Assembly: GCA_049509915.1 (NCBI GenBank)
Contig: JBEKZL010000171.1
Coordinates: 1-16,468 of the forward strand
DNA from: JBEKYD01 sp049509915
GTDB taxonomy: Bacteria > Acidobacteriota > Terriglobia > Bryobacterales > Bryobacteraceae
Direction of reading: 5' to 3'
DNA length: 16,468 nt
Positions 14,946 through 16,468 of the stretch are shown piece by piece. The position numbers and the translations under genes were made by a program. The notes under the pieces are model-generated. The model worked only from the letters and a program-made list of their open reading frames with translations. It searched no databases and was not told the origin of the DNA. Position 1 is the first letter of the stretch; every line of letters begins with the position of its first letter.

Positions 14946-15186
14946 GCTGGCGAGCCTGCCGGCTCCGCCGAACCTCCTTGTGTTCTCTCGTCTGGCTGAC
15001 GAGTCGGTATGGGCGAAGGTGCTGAATCTGGGTGGCTTCGACGTGCTGCTGACGCCTCTTGAGCCGGAAGAGGTGTTGCGAGTCGCTTTCTCTGCCTGGA
15101 GCCGCTGGGAACGCGGCTCTGCGGCGAGCGCCGCTAAAGAATCGGAGGCAGCGGACCGTAGCAGAATGTCCGCATTTTCGGACTAG
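14944..15186 (+). pseudogene. C-terminal half of a response-regulator receiver domain, copy B
   Basis: The frame reads SLPAPPNLLVFSRLADESVW, then LNLGGFDVLLTPLEPEEVLR and FSAWSRWERG, stopping at TAG 15184-15186. It matches copy A (6832-7040) at roughly 70% of residues by eye, with the same Thr (LLTPL) at the usual Lys position. The N-terminal half with the Asp is absent. The frame extends upstream through the repeat only by chance. Two independent copies keeping an open frame across this half is notable, but a remnant remains the simplest reading. Confidence 0.7.
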
Positions 15187-15201
15187 CTAAAAGGTAATGA
15201 A

Positions 15202-15240
15202 ATGAACGAGAAACTGACCCCCATCGAGAAACAACGATGA
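15202..15240 (+). other. Possible 12-residue leader ORF coupled to the UPF0182 gene
   Basis: ATG at 15202 opens MNEKLTPIEKQR, whose TGA overlaps the ATG of the UPF0182 gene as ATGA. AAAGG lies a few bases upstream (about 15190-15194), whereas the UPF0182 start itself has only a poor GAG. Translational coupling through this mini-ORF would explain the weak downstream site. It could also be coincidence. Confidence 0.25.
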
Positions 15241-16468
15241 TCGAGCCGCCAAGGCCGCCCGAAGGCGAACAGGATAGAGCCGTTGGACGTTACGGTATGT
15301 TCCGTCGATGGCGTCTGTTGAAATTCATCATCGCCGCGGCATTCGTGCTTATCGCTCTCTGGGACGTCATCCCCGGCTGGATTCAGAAGTGGCTCTGGAT
15401 GCGGCAACTCGGCTACGTCGCCGTGTTCTGGACGATCTGGTCCGTTCGGTGGGAACTGTTTACCGCTGCCTTCGTTGTCGCGCTGCTGTACCTTGGGATG
15501 AATCTTCGCTTTGCTCAGAGAAACGGCGCTGCTCTCAGCGGGGGTAAGTTAAGAAGCCCGTCTATGGTTGCGGCTGAACTCGGCATCCAGATTTCCCCCA
15601 GGGCTTTGAAACTGGCTACAGCGGCGATAGCAGCTGCCGCAGGCCTGAGCTTCGCGGCCATCTTCTATACCCAATGGGACACTTATCTTCGCTTTCGTTA
15701 TGGCGCATCGTTCGGATTATCCGATCCTCTTTTCGGAGTCGATACCGGGTTTTATCTCTTTCGCCTGCCCTTTTATGAGCTTTTGCAAGGTTCCCTCACC
15801 GCTCTAGCCTTCATCACGCTGCTGGCAGCAATCGGCTTCTACGCCTACTTCAACTTGCTGCGGCTCCGCCGAAGCAGGCAGACCGCGGATCGAGGCGCGA
15901 AGGTCATTCCACATTTGTCGATGCTGGCTGCTGTTCTGGTGGCTGGTTGGGGATGGGGATTTTACCTCGACCACTTCGAGCTCCTCTACTCCACGCAAGG
16001 AGTTGTTTACGGAGCCGGCTATACGGCCGATCATGTGACGCGGGTCGCCTATTGGCTTATGGTCGGCGCCGCGGCGGCGCTGTGTGCGTTGCTCGTCCTG
16101 AATGTCTTCCGGCCTCGCCTCAGGGCGGTACTGATCGGAGCCGGAGCTTACGTGGCGTTGTACATCTTAGCAATCATGCTTGTCCCGGCACTCTTTCAGC
16201 GGTTTGCGGTGCAGCCCAACGAGTTGGCCCTTGAAACCCCGTATCTCAAAGACAACATCGAATTCACCCGCAAGGCGTACAGTCTCGACACGATCCAGGA
16301 AACCTCCTATCCGGCGCTGGCGGATTTGACGTCTGATGTGATTGCCAGAAATCAAGACACTATCCAGAACATCCGTCTCTGGGACTATCGCCCGTTGCTT
16401 CAAATGTACCAGCAAGCCCAGGAAATACGGCTCTATTACCAGTTCTATCACGCCGATGTGGACCGCTA
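15237..16468 (+). CDS. UPF0182 family membrane protein (3' partial)
   Basis: The frame is open from ATG 15237 to the window end (410 codons, no stop), about half of the family's 850-1000 residues. It begins with a charged stretch, then a membrane segment (LLKFIIAAAFVLIALWDVIP). Further hydrophobic helices follow near residues 60-85, 115-140, 185-205, 225-240, 265-290 and 300-320. UPF0182-type motifs are visible: WLWMRQLGYVAVFWT, FGVDTGFYLFRLPFYELLQG, GAGYTADHVT and, near the end, NIRLWDYRPLLQMYQQAQEI and RLYYQFYHADVDR, which opens the large soluble domain. The function is unknown; the family is an integral membrane protein found in actinobacteria, acidobacteria and others. An internal ATG at 15297 (MFRRWRLLKF) is a possible alternative start. 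The lead-in is the possible leader ORF at 15202. Confidence 0.93.
   Translation, partial: MIEPPRPPEGEQDRAVGRYGMFRRWRLLKFIIAAAFVLIALWDVIPGWIQKWLWMRQLGYVAVFWTIWSVRWELFTAAFVVALLYLGMNLRFAQRNGAALSGGKLRSPSMVAAELGIQISPRALKLATAAIAAAAGLSFAAIFYTQWDTYLRFRYGASFGLSDPLFGVDTGFYLFRLPFYELLQGSLTALAFITLLAAIGFYAYFNLLRLRRSRQTADRGAKVIPHLSMLAAVLVAGWGWGFYLDHFELLYSTQGVVYGAGYTADHVTRVAYWLMVGAAAALCALLVLNVFRPRLRAVLIGAGAYVALYILAIMLVPALFQRFAVQPNELALETPYLKDNIEFTRKAYSLDTIQETSYPALADLTSDVIARNQDTIQNIRLWDYRPLLQMYQQAQEIRLYYQFYHADVDR

Noticed and set aside
1..16468. CRISPR array, tRNA or rRNA genes
   Set aside because: No regularly spaced short repeats, cloverleaf-like sequences or conserved rRNA stretches were seen. The four repeat copies are 3-5 kb apart.

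Overview
The window looks like a chromosomal stretch from a high-GC, apparently Gram-negative bacterium, most likely an acidobacterium (Solibacter/Bryobacter-like). This assignment is an inference. It rests on the CheR-PAS-histidine kinase fusion, the TolC-type outer-membrane protein, the M16 peptidase remnant, UPF0182, and an exported protein with an LPxTG-like tail. No rRNA, tRNA or CRISPR array was seen.

Layout. (1) 1-3407, + strand: a two-gene signalling operon with a CheR-PAS-PAS-HisKA_3 sensor kinase (5' end outside the window) overlapping a NarL/LuxR response regulator by 4 bases. (2) About 3410-7200: a region rich in gene debris. It holds a minus-strand protein of unknown function that appears truncated, a 60-residue scrap of a group II intron reverse transcriptase, a probable minus-strand fragment of another gene, a small Cys-rich ORF, a frameshifted and internally deleted M16 peptidase pseudogene, a second copy of the response-regulator 3' end, and the C-terminal half of a receiver domain. 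(3) 7528-9375: an intact TolC-family outer-membrane protein. (4) 9821-13001: genes with a stress or envelope flavour, namely a YflT/GsiB-like small protein, two paralogous double PRC-barrel proteins, and between them an exported protein and the broken N-terminal half of a response regulator. (5) 13474-14226, - strand: an exported protein ending in an LPxTG-like sorting tail. (6) 14886-16468: another repeat copy with a receiver-domain tail, then the 5' part of a UPF0182 membrane protein.

The structure not explained by ordinary genes is a dispersed repeat whose core begins CTGGACATTTGCCCAG. It occurs four times, at 3463, 6673, 9565 and 14886. Two copies (6673, 14886) are followed by the same C-terminal half of a receiver domain. 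Two (3463, 6673) are preceded by the same LuxR-regulator 3' end. The repeat therefore seems to spread, or to recombine, together with pieces of response-regulator genes.

I see no clear new multi-gene system. The best leads are the repeat family with its attached regulator fragments, the PRC-barrel pair with its conserved linker, and the LPxTG-like protein. All family names come from motif recognition by eye, without database searches.
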